From Curvularia sp. ZM96 (Eukaryota; Ascomycota; Dothideomycetes; Pleosporales; Pleosporaceae): a DNA stretch of 64,000 nucleotides. Position numbers and translations under genes: made by a program. Of this stretch, positions 23,960 through 35,515 are shown piece by piece (the stretch's first letter is position 1; every line of letters starts with the position of its first letter). The DNA lies in the NCBI GenBank assembly GCA_022457065.1, contig JAJGBQ010000003.1, forward strand, positions 124,001-188,000, in the 5' to 3' direction. The notes beneath the pieces are model-generated. The model was given only the letters and a program-made list of their open reading frames with translations, was not told where the DNA came from and did not search any database.

Positions 23960-24372
23960 CAATGTGTCCGTGCGTCATCGCTTAAAGTAACTAATGGAAG
24001 TGAAAGTAAAAGTAAGTTTGGCGGTTGCCTAGCTCCCGCACTGAGTAAGCGGTACTAGAACCACGACATCTTACTCTCCCACAACTAGTGAAAGCAGGGT
24101 TTCAGAACAAGCTTACCTACCAGGACAAGCTATCAACACAGCAGATAACATAGAACTGTGCCAACTACAGCCACTTTGAAAAAGTAGTGGTCTTACTACA
24201 ATGTAGGGCGACATTGTGGGCCACCATTTCCCAATATCACCAGTTGTGAGAGAGCTCGATCGGAGCAGGAAAGCAATTCATTAATCTATTTGGTTCTATG
24301 TTGCATCTGGCTCAACGACATACACACGCGCGCTCACGTGACCCCTCACATCCACCCCATTCCCGTGACCAT
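23960..24372. other. Short spacer, nothing recognised
   Basis: Upstream region of the oxygenase and 3' flank of the first rhodopsin-like gene. No other feature is visible. Confidence 0.5.
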
Positions 24373-25368
24373 CTATATCTTTGACTCATTTCGGACAAGC
24401 GGCTTCAGGCCAGGCAAAGCGACGACGATGATGGACAGGGTCATTTCGACCATACTAAGAGGATCTGCGGAGAAAATGTGTCAGCTGATCCAGCTCTTAC
24501 TAGATACTGGTGCTTCACAGAGATAGCACTTACAAACAAGGTTTTCCTGGCCTGTGCCGACTTTGAGGCAGACAAAGCGCACAATGCCCGAGGCGATGGT
24601 AAGACCACCCAGCACAAAGGTAAGAGCAACACCGGTCGAGGATCTCAGCACACCCTTGATCAAGAGGACAAGGGGAACGGCGTAGACGACGAGATAACAC
24701 GCCAAGTTGAGAGTAAAGTTAAGGATGAAGGGTTCGGGAGCGTAAAACACCGAGCATGCGCCCTCCTCCTGTGACCACTGCTCGGAAACGGGAACGCCGC
24801 AGAAAAAGGTGTCGTCGAAGAGAATGGTGACGTAGCATGCGACGACGAATGCGGTGATGGTAAAAAGCATCCTGCGAAGTCCAGGGTGACCAGACAGATT
24901 GAAGAATGCCCAGTAAAACGCCAACATGCTGAGTTTGGGGAAGCCCATGCCTACATCGTAAAAGTAGTTGGAAGCGAAGGAGATCTAGCAGAAGGGTTAG
25001 CTCTGGTGGTCGTGTGATGGAGTCTTCGCAGCAAAAGGATCAACTGACCTTTGATAGTTTCACAGATGTTTCATATTCGTCCATGACGCCCATCTCATAT
25101 GTGAGCGTGTCGCAGGTGATCAGCCCCAGGGCTACGAGTGCGGACGCGAGAAGTAGATAGTCAGACCAGTCCAACTTTGAGTGTAACCGGACCAAACGCG
25201 TGTAGATGCGCGCAGCAACAAACAGGTACGCAAAGATGAGGAGGATCCATTCTGAGATCTAGCACGATTTTTCATCCGTTAGCCTGTCTATACGATGCGA
25301 GTTATTGCTTCGTGGCGCTGAACGGGAAGACTTACCATGACATCTTTGCCGTCAATGAAGTATGCCAT
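24373..25368 (-). CDS. Rhodopsin-like fungal integral membrane protein, paralogue A
   Basis: Four exons: 25368-25336, 25258-25049, 24984-24534 and 24464-24373, about 261 residues. Several hydrophobic helices are visible (SEWILLIFAYLFVAARIYTR, DYLLLASALVALGLITCDTL, TITAFVVACYVTILF, LNLACYLVVYAVPLVLLIKG, VALTFVLGGLTIASGIVRFV, MVEMTLSIIVVALPGL), suggesting about seven spans. The pattern fits the large fungal rhodopsin-domain/SAT4-like integral membrane family. The function of that family is mostly unknown and I do not assign one. The C-tail is very short (PLVRNESKI). It is a paralogue of the gene at 26363-27677: the same 33-nt first exon, a first helix pair ending in T-Y-E-x-G, and an F-W/F-C-G loop. 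Confidence 0.8.
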
Positions 25369-26362
25369 TGTGGTTTTGCTGTGGTGTGACAAAGTTTGTC
25401 ACAAAGCTGAACAGGTTAAAAGCCAATGATGGGAAGGTGGTTCGCTCGCTTCAGGTCGTTGACAACTGCCTACATGGCATTTGTATATAAGCCACCCACA
25501 CTAGCATGTTGCAGGGAAGCAGATTGAGCCTACGCACGAACCGCTTGACAAGACCTTGGGTAACATCTCGGCGGGCGACTATGTCGCCTATCAGAAGAGG
25601 CTACAGACCGGATATTAGCCCTCAATGGTTTGAAGGAATGCCAGGTGCCCCCATTGTATGCTGCACGCCGGAGAGCTTCTCGTAATGAAGGGGCGGTTTT
25701 GAGTGCCGCGAAAGGAATGGGCCGCACCCAACAGGCGCCCACGCATGGCTGTCATAGCGGCCGAACCGTTGGCCTGGGTTTTCATCTAGACTGAAGGTGG
25801 GCTTTCTCGGCCCATGCCGAGTAGGCACGTAGCATCTTTGTGGTCTCTTTTTGCCGAGACATCACCCTTGGTTGCAGGAGAGTCGCCCGCTTGATGCAGC
25901 GGGCAACGCAGCTGTGTATACACGCAGATAGTACATACATCAGTACCATGGCAGGAATTCTTGTCAGGCCTGGGCCGGTGGCTGAATTAAAGAAGGAGCA
26001 ATCTAAGCGAAGCATTTTGCCAATGCTGATCCACCCCGCGCGGCAGGCTTGCGGCACGGGTGGGTGCCAAGGTGAAGAGCAAAGTCTCGCTTGGAGTAGC
26101 GTCCCGAGCGGCGAAAGGCACGGCCACGACCGCGGACCGCTCTGCGAGCAGGCATACATAGCGCCATGGCGGCCAGAGCATACCAATGGCTAGCAAACTC
26201 CGTAATGCAGCATCTGAAAATTCAATCCTACTGGGAATACGGAAAACTGCTGACCCTGGGGCACCTGGACCCTGCTTCTGATCCTTCGCTCTCGTACCAC
26301 CTCGGGCCACATTCACGCCGTCCACCATGCCGGTTGGACAACGACCAGCCCCTGGGCCACTC
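25369..26362. other. Spacer between the two rhodopsin-like paralogues
   Basis: About 1 kb holding the upstream region of paralogue A and the 3' flank of paralogue B. Open frames on both strands are GC-driven overlaps without domains. Confidence 0.5.
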
Positions 26363-27677
26363 CTACGACAATTTTCCCATCGTCTCGCTGTCTTCGTCGT
26401 GAGATCGCGAAAATTGCACGCTGACTCGGCGCGTTTCGTAGATGACATCCTTCCTCCCTAGGCTGTTGAGCTCCACCTCGCTTCCAGATTCTTCGTCGCT
26501 ATGGATGCGAACGGTGTGTTTGCCTCTTCGGGAAGCGCGCATGAAGCCCTGCGAGCCATTTGCAGGTGTGCGTTGTCCGTATGTCGTACGAGACTCCGAT
26601 GTGTGGGATTTCTTGTGAAAGGAGAAGAAGCCTCCGGTCCGTAGAAAGGATCTCATGGACGGCAGCGAGACCACAATGATGGCGGTGGCCAACTCGGCCA
26701 TGGAAAGTACAACTGTACCCATGTTAGCGTCTGTGCAAGTCCCTGTGCTTGTACTGCACAAGCAAAGCAACAACATACAAACGTTGGTCCAGGCATAGAT
26801 GACCTCTATCGTTGCATACCGAACCACGCTCGTTGATATAGTGACTGCCCCGAGAGAAAACGTCACAACGAGACCCCAGATCTGACGGCGTTTGAGCTGC
26901 AGAGAATGGAGAAGTGGGAACGGCAACGCAAAAACTATTGTCCCATGGTCAGATGAACGCTCGGCACATGCCAACAAGTCTCACTGCTTACTCAATATGT
27001 CGGACAAAAGGTTCATGCTCCAGTCGATCCTGAAGACAGCTTTTGATGCGAACGTGTTGCAAGCACCTTCTTCCAAAGACCAGTTCACTGATACTTCGGA
27101 ACCGCACCAGAATGTGTCCAGGAAAAAGGTCGTGATCATGGCGCTTACGGTAAAGGCCACTACAGCATATAGTCCTTTCCGCAGCCACGGCATAGTTTGT
27201 GGGATGATTCGAAAGTACAGCGCGAGGATGGCTAGCTTTGGCCAGTAAATTCCAGTGTCATAGAAGGCATTCCCAGCGAATTGTACCTGTCGAAACCATG
27301 TCAGCCTACTATCGATACTCTACACACCGAAAGACTGGGCATTCTTACTTTCTTGAGCGCAATCTGGCGGGCCTCAGTTGTTTCCACCTCTTCTTCTGAC
27401 ATGCCGCCCAACTCATATGTCATGACATCGGTAATAAAAAGCCCAATGGCGTCGAGGATTGATGCAACCAAAAGGCAGTCGCTCAAAGTGAGCCGTTGTC
27501 GCTGTAGAAGTCGCGGAACAAGACGACCAGAGGCTACGAGTATACAAAATCCCAGTAAAATGGACTCAATAGGCTGTGGAAAACGAGCGTTAGCAAAGAC
27601 CATGTTGCACTCATCTCCTAGAACCGTCTCTATAGAACACTTACGATAACAGCTTCCGGTGCAACACCACCCGCCAT
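26363..27677 (-). CDS. Rhodopsin-like fungal integral membrane protein, paralogue B
   Basis: Five exons: 27677-27645, 27573-27349, 27286-26992, 26934-26779 and 26712-26363, about 352 residues. The membrane part aligns with paralogue A helix by helix (for example DAIGLFITDVMTYELGGM, FFLDTFWCGSEVSVNW with WSLEEGACNTF, and VLSMAELATAIIVVSLP). It differs by an extra intron in the middle and a cytosolic tail of about 110 residues, rich in Ser, Lys and Arg (FFSFHKKSHTSESRT, HSDEESGSEVELNSL). The tail could be a phosphorylation or adaptor region; that is inference. Same strand and spacing of about 1 kb point to an old tandem duplication. Confidence 0.8.
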
Positions 27678-29089
27678 GGTGGATGATATGCGATACTAGG
27701 CTCCAAGGTTTGCGAAGCAGTGGAGAAGATGTGACAATAATCTAGCCGCCCAGAAACACTGTCTTTCTATCATTGTATACCACACATGTGATGGATCCGA
27801 CCAGATGGACACAGAGTGTCAGCCACCCCGAAACGGCCCGTCACCTGTTGGGCGTGTGTACCTGGCCCATGCAATGGAAGCTGTAGGCCTCATCTTCCAT
27901 TAACCATAGTGGCCGGAAATCATTGACCCGTCATAGCCTAGCCCGTGTTGTCTGCAGACACGGAATCCGCCCGTCCAATGGGGCGCTGGGAGGCTATATA
28001 GAGAATGCAGGGGTTGGTCCTAGAGGATCGATGGTACGATGGCCTGCGGCATAACACAGTCTCATCTGCCCGTGTGAGAGTTTTCCCGCTAGCAGTATTG
28101 TACAACATGAGCGCTGTGCCGCAAAGGAAGCGCATTTTCGCTCAGGCCAAGAGGTTTGATCCTGTCCAGGGCGACCGGCCTGGCTAAATTCCATGCAATT
28201 CCATTTTCGCAGGGATAGAAAAACTGATACGTATATACCCCGTCATTTTGAAATGCCATGCATACAACTACAACTGAATCTGGGCAAAAGAGTTGGTTGC
28301 GGGATGGCTGTGGGAGATTGATGTGATTTCGGGTTGGCGCTCGGCCCGCACACTCTCGGTAGGTAGTACCTACATGCGCTGGCTTCCTCGGAGAACTTCG
28401 ACGACGACACCAATCGCGAGACTTTGTGATACTAGGTACTCTGAAAACTCTCGTTTCAGGCCACCCGAGAAGGAGGAACTGACAGATTGGGGCGTAGAGC
28501 CGTGCGATTCAAAAGCCGAGGATAGACTGGTTCATCGCGGGTAACAACCAAGCAGAGTAACCAAACCTCTTACCCTCAAGGTATCCCGTACACGTCAAGT
28601 ATACGCAAATACGCTCTAACTCTGTGCTCGAAATAGAACAGGCAATGCTGCAACCAGTCGTGTTTTGCGTTAACCAGGCGATCGAGCAATGACGCAATAC
28701 CGCACACCCTGGCGTTCTCCCTCCACCAACCCTTGGACCCGCCTACCACCCACCGTCCAATACACCGTCAACTTCTGCAAACTCTATCGCAAAACAAGCT
28801 ATGGCACGGTCCGAAAGCTGGGTGGCGACCGTTTTCTAGTCCAGCCGACCCTTGCAACGCTATGTGGGCATGCACCAGGAACCGGTTTTGGGTACCTGCG
28901 CAAGGCTTGGTAAGTAGACTAAGTGATGGCATAGCGCATCTGGAGAAGATGGTGGATAGCAAAATGTAGGTTGGCAGTATCGCAACGTCTACACCATGGA
29001 AACTCTGAAGAAACCCACACGTCGAGCCGATTTTGCCTGCTGGCGTTGCAGTAATTCCTAGTATCACTATTGTCTAGAAAAGATCCTCA
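27678..29089. other. Divergent spacer
   Basis: About 1.4 kb between paralogue B (minus) and the membrane protein at 29090 (plus). Short frames such as 28689-28913 lack domains or splice support. Probably two promoters; nothing else was recognised. Confidence 0.5.
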
Positions 29090-29908
29090 ATGCAGTCGTC
29101 ATCGAAGCCCAAACGCGATACAGGCGCACTGCCTACTGTATCAGAACCGGCAAGCAGCCGCCACTATAGCCACAGAAACACGAGAGAAAAGGACAGAAGA
29201 GACAGCGGTCTACCAGCCCCTCATATCCCTACTCAACCGCCACCTACCCGCACATCTTCAAGACGCAATGATGCCCCCTCGAGATACGCAAGCCAAAACG
29301 ACCGGGCAGTACGACCAGGTCTCGAGCGCCGCCGCACTACAGCACGCACACGCTACATTGACATGCTGCTCGGTCTCGACTCCGTCTCTCCAATCCACAA
29401 CCTTCTCTCCTCGGCCTTTGTCTGGCTCCTGCTAGCCGGCTACATTGTCTTCCCTGCGACCTTCACCAAGCTCCAACGCACCGAATCCAAATCTCCCAAC
29501 GACGGATTCAGCGCCGCGGCTCTCAACACCGTACGAAACATCCCTCTGCTCTACGTCGCCGCCTTTGCATGCGGCATCGGCGTCGCGGGATGCCTGTGGC
29601 TGTGGTGGCAACACCGCAAAAACTATGTCTGGGTTATTCATAGAATCTTTCTACCTGCACTTTTGAACAGCATCGCGGGCCTTATCTCGACTATTGTTAA
29701 TGTGTATTCTGCCCAGGACGGTCAGTACAGTGTCACGGCTCGGGTAACCCTTGTCGTTACGGCGGCGTGTAGTGTTGTTGCTGCCGCTCTGTTTCTGCTA
29801 TATAATACAATCATGTTGAGACTGGTGAGGAGGCGACATGAAAGGGAAGTCAGAGCTGTGGAGAAGGAGCAGGCGAGGCGTGATGAAGGTCGCGAAGACT
29901 TAGCTTGA
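29090..29908 (+). CDS. Four-helix integral membrane protein, function unknown
   Basis: Single exon, 272 residues. The first 95 residues are polar, basic and Ser/Pro-rich (EPASSRHYSHRNTREKDRRD). Four hydrophobic segments follow, near residues 104-125, 150-172, 184-206 and 214-240 (for example FVWLLLAGYIVFPATF and LLYVAAFACGIGVAGCLWLW). The C-terminus is a charged coil (RLVRRRHEREVRAVEKEQARRDE). I do not recognise a named family; fungal genomes carry many such conserved membrane proteins. The codon pattern is regular and GC-rich, supporting a real gene. Confidence 0.75.
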   Translation: MQSSSKPKRDTGALPTVSEPASSRHYSHRNTREKDRRDSGLPAPHIPTQPPPTRTSSRRNDAPSRYASQNDRAVRPGLERRRTTARTRYIDMLLGLDSVSPIHNLLSSAFVWLLLAGYIVFPATFTKLQRTESKSPNDGFSAAALNTVRNIPLLYVAAFACGIGVAGCLWLWWQHRKNYVWVIHRIFLPALLNSIAGLISTIVNVYSAQDGQYSVTARVTLVVTAACSVVAAALFLLYNTIMLRLVRRRHEREVRAVEKEQARRDEGREDLA

Positions 29909-30305
29909 ATGGGCATCTCTCATCGCAGTGGTCTAGATTGGTGCGGCAAAGAGCTAGGCGTGAATTAAATCACATGGTTTGGTTACAAACAGTCGCAGAA
30001 AGGTCAGCCTCGGGCGTGACATAACACCGAAGGCTATACTTCTCATTGCAAGTTTAGTGTCTTCGCAGCAGCTTCCAACTCTCGAAACTTGCTCTATTTC
30101 AGTAAATATGTGTCATGATACGTATCCAATCGCTATGAGTCTGCTATGTGCTGAAGCACCAAATATATTCATTGCACGCGACAAATAAAAACTACTTCGT
30201 GTTGATAGTGTTTTATCAATGTGTCGTCTTAGTATGAAATAACATTCTAGAACGCCATATGTACCCGAACAAGAAGATCTATACTCATCCATCCCACACA
30301 AACAC
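29909..30305. other. Convergent 3' spacer
   Basis: AT-richer sequence between two convergent genes; it likely holds both 3' ends and polyadenylation signals. Nothing else was seen. Confidence 0.5.
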
Positions 30306-30962
30306 CTACAGCTCATCCCTCCCATCTTTCGCCCTAACCTTCAAGGCCTCTACCGTAAACTTCACGTCCTTTCCTCCCATCTTCTCATGGCTCACCTTAC
30401 CAATGACCTTCCCGTCCGCCGGCTCGTTCGCATAACTCTCCAAGCTATCAAACACGCCCTCGCACTCTCCACCTGCTGCATCCTCGGCCTCTTCCACCCA
30501 AAGCGGCAAAAGGGGATAGATGGCGCCCGGCGCGAAAAACACCAAGTCATCCTGTACGCTGTAGTGACGCTGCGTGCTTTCTTTCTTGAGCCATTCGCGC
30601 ACTTTATACGGTAGGTCGGCTACCGCCATGACCATGAGTTCGCGGCCAGTGCCGTGCACGTCAATGCCATCCCACGAGCCAGCGTAGAGCTGCCTGTTGT
30701 AGAAGACTTTGAGCTGCGGCGCTTGCTCGGCCAGGTCCGGATATAGCTCGTTGAGCTTGTAAATTTTGGCGTCGTAACTGCTCTTGGACCGACAGAGCTG
30801 TGTATACGGTGCGAGCGTGGTGGCGTTCCATTTTGCGGTCCACAGGGCGCCAACCGGCGTGGGCTCATCGGGTGTGGAGGAGGATGTGTCTTGCGACTCT
30901 GTGGAAGCGGAGGTTGAAACGGAAAGGAGAAGAGGGGCCAGGAGAGAGAGCAATAGCCTCAT
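30306..30962 (-). CDS. Secretory-pathway protein with C-terminal RDEL
   Basis: Single exon, 218 residues. A clear signal peptide (MRLLLSLLAPLLLSVSTSAS) starts at the in-frame ATG at 30962. The C-terminus is DGRDEL, a variant of the K/HDEL signal for retrieval to the endoplasmic reticulum. The mature part has one N-glycosylation-like site (WNATTLAP), a Tyr-rich middle (KIYKLNELYPDLAEQAPQLK) and one potential Cys pair. I do not recognise the family. Soluble ER residency is inferred from the two signals; if RDEL is not recognised in this fungus the protein would be secreted. Confidence 0.75.
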   Translation of the reverse strand: MRLLLSLLAPLLLSVSTSASTESQDTSSSTPDEPTPVGALWTAKWNATTLAPYTQLCRSKSSYDAKIYKLNELYPDLAEQAPQLKVFYNRQLYAGSWDGIDVHGTGRELMVMAVADLPYKVREWLKKESTQRHYSVQDDLVFFAPGAIYPLLPLWVEEAEDAAGGECEGVFDSLESYANEPADGKVIGKVSHEKMGGKDVKFTVEALKVRAKDGRDEL

Positions 30963-31656
30963 CTTGTTTTTTTTTCTTTTCTGTGCTTGTAAAAATGAGG
31001 TGGAAGTGTTATACGCAACAACGTAAAGTATAGGCGACAAGTTCTTGCAAGTTTGGAAGAGGATGAAGCTGGGGACAAGAGTAGATAATGACGCTTCAAA
31101 ATCTTGCCACTACCAACTTATAATCTGATTTATACAGCTTTCTTGAATTCTGTCCTTTTCCTTTAACGTTGCCGCCAAATGTCTCATGACGCTTGTGATT
31201 CCGCCTCAACATCCCGTCTTCCATATTAACCGTCAGGGGGTACGCGACGCGATCAGCAACGCGATAAATTAAAAGAACACGGTAGACAAACAAAACCGCA
31301 ATAGTTCTCGGAGTAGGTGTTGCCGACGTCGCGCACGTGTCTTACAGGCATTTTGCTCCGAAACCCCAGGTATCTTTGCAAAGCGGAGGATTGTAGATTG
31401 CGGGGGAGGCTACGGTCATGTGCGCATGGTGGGGGAGGGGCGTTTCCTGTTAACGTGTAACGCGCCAGGGGAGCTGAGATTGGGTGCAAGGTTTATACCC
31501 ACCATACCAGGGATTTGCTGACTTGACAGCTCGCCCTTTACAAGACCAAATACCTCTTCTTTGCCCCATGCTGGCTTCAGGCTGCCCTGTACTGTAAAAA
31601 CGTGGATTCCTGTTGACGCTCGTTCGAGGATGTGCTCTTTGCTTACAAGCACACAA
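30963..31656. other. Spacer upstream of the RDEL gene
   Basis: Contains a pyrimidine-rich stretch just before the RDEL gene start and the 3' flank of the next minus-strand gene. A 120-residue minus-strand frame at 31416-31778 overlaps that gene's last exon in another frame and is not supported. Confidence 0.5.
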
Positions 31657-32890
31657 TCACGACTCCCCTCCATTCTCTCCTTCCATTCTCCTCTTCTCAG
31701 CCAACTCTCTCCTCTTTTTCTGCTCGCTACTCGCATGTGTAATTGCCATGACCATGTTGAACGTAAAAGTCCACACAAAAATTACCACAACAAAAGCCAA
31801 CACCACAGCCACGCTGAGCATGCTGAACACCACAAAAAGAAAAGATGCGCGGACAAACGCGTCGTCTTGATCGAGAGAGGCATAGGATCCAGATGGGAAA
31901 GAGAAACCAACTTGCATGGCTGATAGAACAAGCGAGAAGAAGACAAAGGCGATAAGGATCCACGAGAATTTCCGCTGAAAGAAGATGACGTAGCGATTGT
32001 ATCCATATCTGCACAAACTAGAGTCAGTAATCCGTCGTGTAGCTTTCCAACACAAGACAAACGACCTACAAATATCCCCTCACAAAATGCGTGTGTGCAT
32101 ATCTTATGCGGTAGATGGTGTTGATGCGACCCAGCCGTAAGTCACCAAACTGATATCTCTGATTGACTTGATGCAGCGTGTCAATATCGACATGCTGGAT
32201 AAAGTCGCGCACAAAGCTCTTCCACCAATGCCATGTGACAAAGGACGGTAGAAGGGAGCAGTCGTGTGCAATCTTCAGATCCAACGGTGTAGTAACCAGC
32301 CACACATAGCTCACCAGGAAGCCAGCTGCACTCTTCCACAGCCATCCTTCTTCTCGCTTCGCTTCGCCACCGCTGCCTTTGCAGATCCAGTCGGTCCAAA
32401 ATTTATGGCAGAGTATCCATTCGGGCAGCGGCTTTACGAGTAGCTTGGAACTGAATTTGAGCAAGTGCAAGTCCATCTGCTGCGTCTGGATGACTTGCAT
32501 GCCGAGCATGGTATACCGATGCAAGGGACGGGCGCGCATAGGACGGCCTGCCATCCAGAGGTGACCGTGGATACGGTTCAGCCGAGACAGATCCAGGTCA
32601 AAGGCAAGGAAATCTGGAATCTCATACTCGGGCCTGATGATGTTTCCACTTTTGCCGGTTATCGTGGGAAGTGAGTCGAGAGCTGAAAGCGACAGATTGG
32701 AAGGTGTCTGGTGGACGGGCTGTGTGCTGCTGGGAGGAGGCTCTGTGGTTTCGTTTTGGGCTTGTGTACCAGTTGACGATGGAGGATCCTGGGCATTTGA
32801 GGTTGAATCTGGTGGGATGGGCCGTGGAGAGAATGGTGGTTCGAGCAGAAAGCTCTGGTGTTTTGCCTGAATGGGTGTTTTCTCAGCCAT
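31657..32890 (-). CDS. DUF6601-like fungal membrane protein
   Basis: Two exons: 32890-32070 and 32008-31657, about 390 residues. The N-terminal 90 residues are Pro/Ser-rich. The core has many Trp and His (IHGHLWMAGRPMRARPLHR, LLVKPLPEWILCHKFW) and a run LRLGRINTIYRIRYAHTHF before two membrane helices near the C-terminus (SWILIAFVFFSLVLSAMQVG and FLFVVFSMLSVAVVLAFVVV). This pattern matches, from memory, the fungal family DUF6601; its function is unknown. The end is a charged coil (EQKKRRELAEKRRMEGE). The 61-bp intron ends with TGCAG and keeps phase. Confidence 0.75.
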
Positions 32891-33296
32891 ACCGCCTCTG
32901 GAGCAAGATTGGATGCACTGTCATGGGAGGTGTGGACGAGGGCTTATATACACCCGCCGCCAGCCGCAGCGGGTGTGGCAGTGTCACGATGTCTCCATGC
33001 GTCGAAGCAGGCATATGTGCGGGCGGGAGCTAGGGGAGGGCGGGGGCTGGGCAGGGGCCAAAGCTGAGCCACGTTGGCGGTTGAGGCTAGTAACAGCCCT
33101 GCGTATGTAGACGCCACATGCAGAGTTCAATGAAACATGTTGATCATGCGGAACGTGCATATCCATATTCTTTTGGCTTGCAAAGTAACCCAGGACATGA
33201 AATCACACCAACGCCTCCATCTAATGCAGTTTTGGATATCATTTCTCTCATCCCATTTCCCCCAGACTCTATGTTACCACTGTCCATAACACGCAC
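32891..33296. other. Spacer
   Basis: Upstream region of the DUF6601-like gene and 3' flank of the BAR-SH3 gene. No other feature is visible. Confidence 0.5.
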
Positions 33297-35010
33297 TCAT
33301 TTGCAGTAGTTTGCTGGGAAGCTGCCCTTTTGCCCATGGACCTCACCCTCCCACCAGTCTTGGGAGCTCTGCGTCTTCTTGATAACCCTGATCCGATCGC
33401 CTTCCCTGAAGGACAAATCGCCAGGTGTGAGGCTATCGAAATCGTACATGGCCGTTACATACTCTGACTGGAAAGATCCTATCTTCTTCGGCGGGGGTGG
33501 TGGTGGCTTCTTCTTTCCGGCCGCAGGATTTGGAGAGACTGGATATCCACTTGGGGTTGATCCATTGGAATTGGCCGACGGAACTTTGTTAAAGTAACCG
33601 TCACCGTTGGTTCCATTTGAATACGAAGAGGCCTGTGATGTAGACGACAAACGGCGACCATACATCTCCTGGCCGGCGCTCAGGTGAGGTGAACCCGAGA
33701 TCTTAGGCTTGGTAGCACTGAGAGAACTGTATGAAGGCTTGTTGGCAAGATTGACGGGCGGACCATTTTCCGAAGTTGAAGACAGGGTCTGTGTCGGCCG
33801 TGCTGGTCTCCCGCCTGCGCTAATTGTGGGCATGCTGTCAGTGCTGGCTCTCCGGCTCGGCAAGACCTTGTTCCTTATTCCCAGGCCGGTAAGTGTCTCT
33901 CCTTTGTCGGGCAGCCGCATGGGCATATGGACCGCCTTCCCTGATTTGAGTAACCCAAGACTTGATTCCATTTCCGTGCGCAGTGGTGTGAAGCTCGAGT
34001 CCCATAGCGGAATCACCTCCTCGGGCTCTGGTGGGGGGTCTGGGTAGCCTTGCTCATGCGAGTATTGGTGTAAGACCGTGTACAAGTTTCCAATCAAGTT
34101 GTTCTGTAGCACAATCTGGTTGGCTAAGAGATGAGGCAGAATGGAAAAGGTGGCAGCATTCAAGCGCGGTAGACGGTCGCGGAGGTTCTCGTCAGCGAGT
34201 TGGTATGCGTGGGTAGAGCGCTCCAGGTCGACTTCGTGTTTGGCGAGCGCGCTGTTCTCGCGCTCAGAGCGTGTCTTCTTGCCTTGGAGAGCTTCGCAGC
34301 GGCTCTTGTAGCGTTCGTAATCGACCTGTGGGGAGAGTCAGTATGGCGCGCCACGCGATGGCAAGTCTGTCGAACCTTTGCGTCTTCCCGCTTCTTGATG
34401 GTCTTTTCCATGGGCTTCAGGGCATCGCGGGCAAGCTTGGCGGGTACAACGAGTTTCCTGTCAATGTCCTTGACTTCTTCCATCATGTCCGTCTTGAGTT
34501 CGGCGAAAGCTTCATGGAGTCCGTGGACGCGCTCCAGGACGGCAGCCGGCGTTTCGGCATGGACATGTGTGCTGGAGCTGCCTTCGCCGCCGAGAGGTTT
34601 GAAGATGGTGTAGAGCAGCTCGACTGAAGATAGCTGGTGGTTGAGAATGTTGGTCCACGCATCTCGCCATTGCTTGGCCGAGGCCTCGAGCTTGAGGCTT
34701 GTTAGTCAGGCACGAGATTGGCAGGGCGCAAAAGGAAAGTCGTCGAGTGCAGCAAGCGATAGCAAGAAAAGGGTGGGTGGTGCAGTCGGAGGTCGCGAGT
34801 GAAGCCCAGGGCCAGGTAAGGCATGTCTCGCGGCGACCCCACATGTTCACATATACCCAGGCAGCGTGAGGCGGCAAGCCACAACGAGAGGAGACGCACC
34901 TTTTCCAGCATGACCTTGGAGTCGTCAAAGTCCTTGAGCATGGCCTCGACATCGGCCTCATTGGGCGTCCGCGTCAAGAAGCGGCCCGTGATTCTCTGCA
35001 TGCGCTGCAT
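33297..35010 (-). CDS. BAR-SH3 amphiphysin/Rvs167-like protein
   Basis: Three exons: 35010-34900, 34690-34376 and 34325-33297, about 484 residues. The N-terminal BAR-like helical part begins MQRMQRITGRFLTRTPNEAD and includes SAKQWRDAWTNILNHQ and MEKTIKKREDAKVDYERYK, typical of the fungal 'SH3 domain signalling protein' branch rather than canonical Rvs167. A disordered Ser/Pro linker ends in KKKPPPPPPKK. The C-terminal SH3 domain (VTAMYDFDSLTPGDLSFREG to DWWEGEVHGQKGSFPANY) has the usual ALYDY, WW and PxxY positions. Its likely role is membrane curvature and actin patch or endocytic scission. The first intron is long for this locus (209 bp). Divergent from the DUF2439 gene. Confidence 0.9.
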
Positions 35011-35515
35011 GGTGAAGAGGGCGCGGGCAATTGCGTGCCAGGCAATGCAATGCGAGGGCAGCAGAGAGGAATGCAGAGGAGTAAATGGCTGGCGGCAGCA
35101 GAGAGGGCGAGCAGTGGTGGCAGGCTCGCTAGCGGTGGCTGTGCGCTCGAGATGGAGGAGAATGGGAGACGGCGGCCCCGCGCTTGAATTGCGTTGCGTT
35201 GCCTTGCATGCGCTCAGCTCAGCTCAGCTCAGCCCAGCCCAGCCCAGCCCGGCCCACCAACACAGGCGCCCAAGGACCAGCGAAAAGACGTGTCATGACT
35301 GAAGTGGAAAAGACGGGCAGATGCATTCGTACCCCTGGTGCCCTACCGGTGAACGCCCGCCGTAAGCGACGCTAAGTCACGTGAGCGCGCGGAGAAGGCG
35401 GCCGCGCACCGCGTCATGATGCCACGGCTCTACTCTGCTCTTCTCTCTCCGCAGCCCCCGCCTCCATGTCGCACCCTACACGCCCTGCCACGCGCCCTGC
35501 CCGACTGCCCGTGCC
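35011..35515. promoter_or_regulatory. Shared upstream region with pentamer repeat
   Basis: Divergent promoter between the BAR-SH3 and DUF2439 genes. Positions 35212-35254 are a pentanucleotide array: four GCTCA-like units followed by GCCCA-like units. The remainder is GC-rich, with no TATA box. Confidence 0.65.
35212..35254. repeat. CTCAG/CCCAG pentanucleotide array
   Basis: About eight 5-bp units, the first half reading ctcag and the second half cccag, ending in cccggccc. A single base transition separates the two halves. Confidence 0.85.

Noticed and set aside
25782..26448. Overlapping minus-strand frames between the rhodopsin-like paralogues
   Set aside because: They overlap each other and the end of paralogue B in different frames, with no domain.
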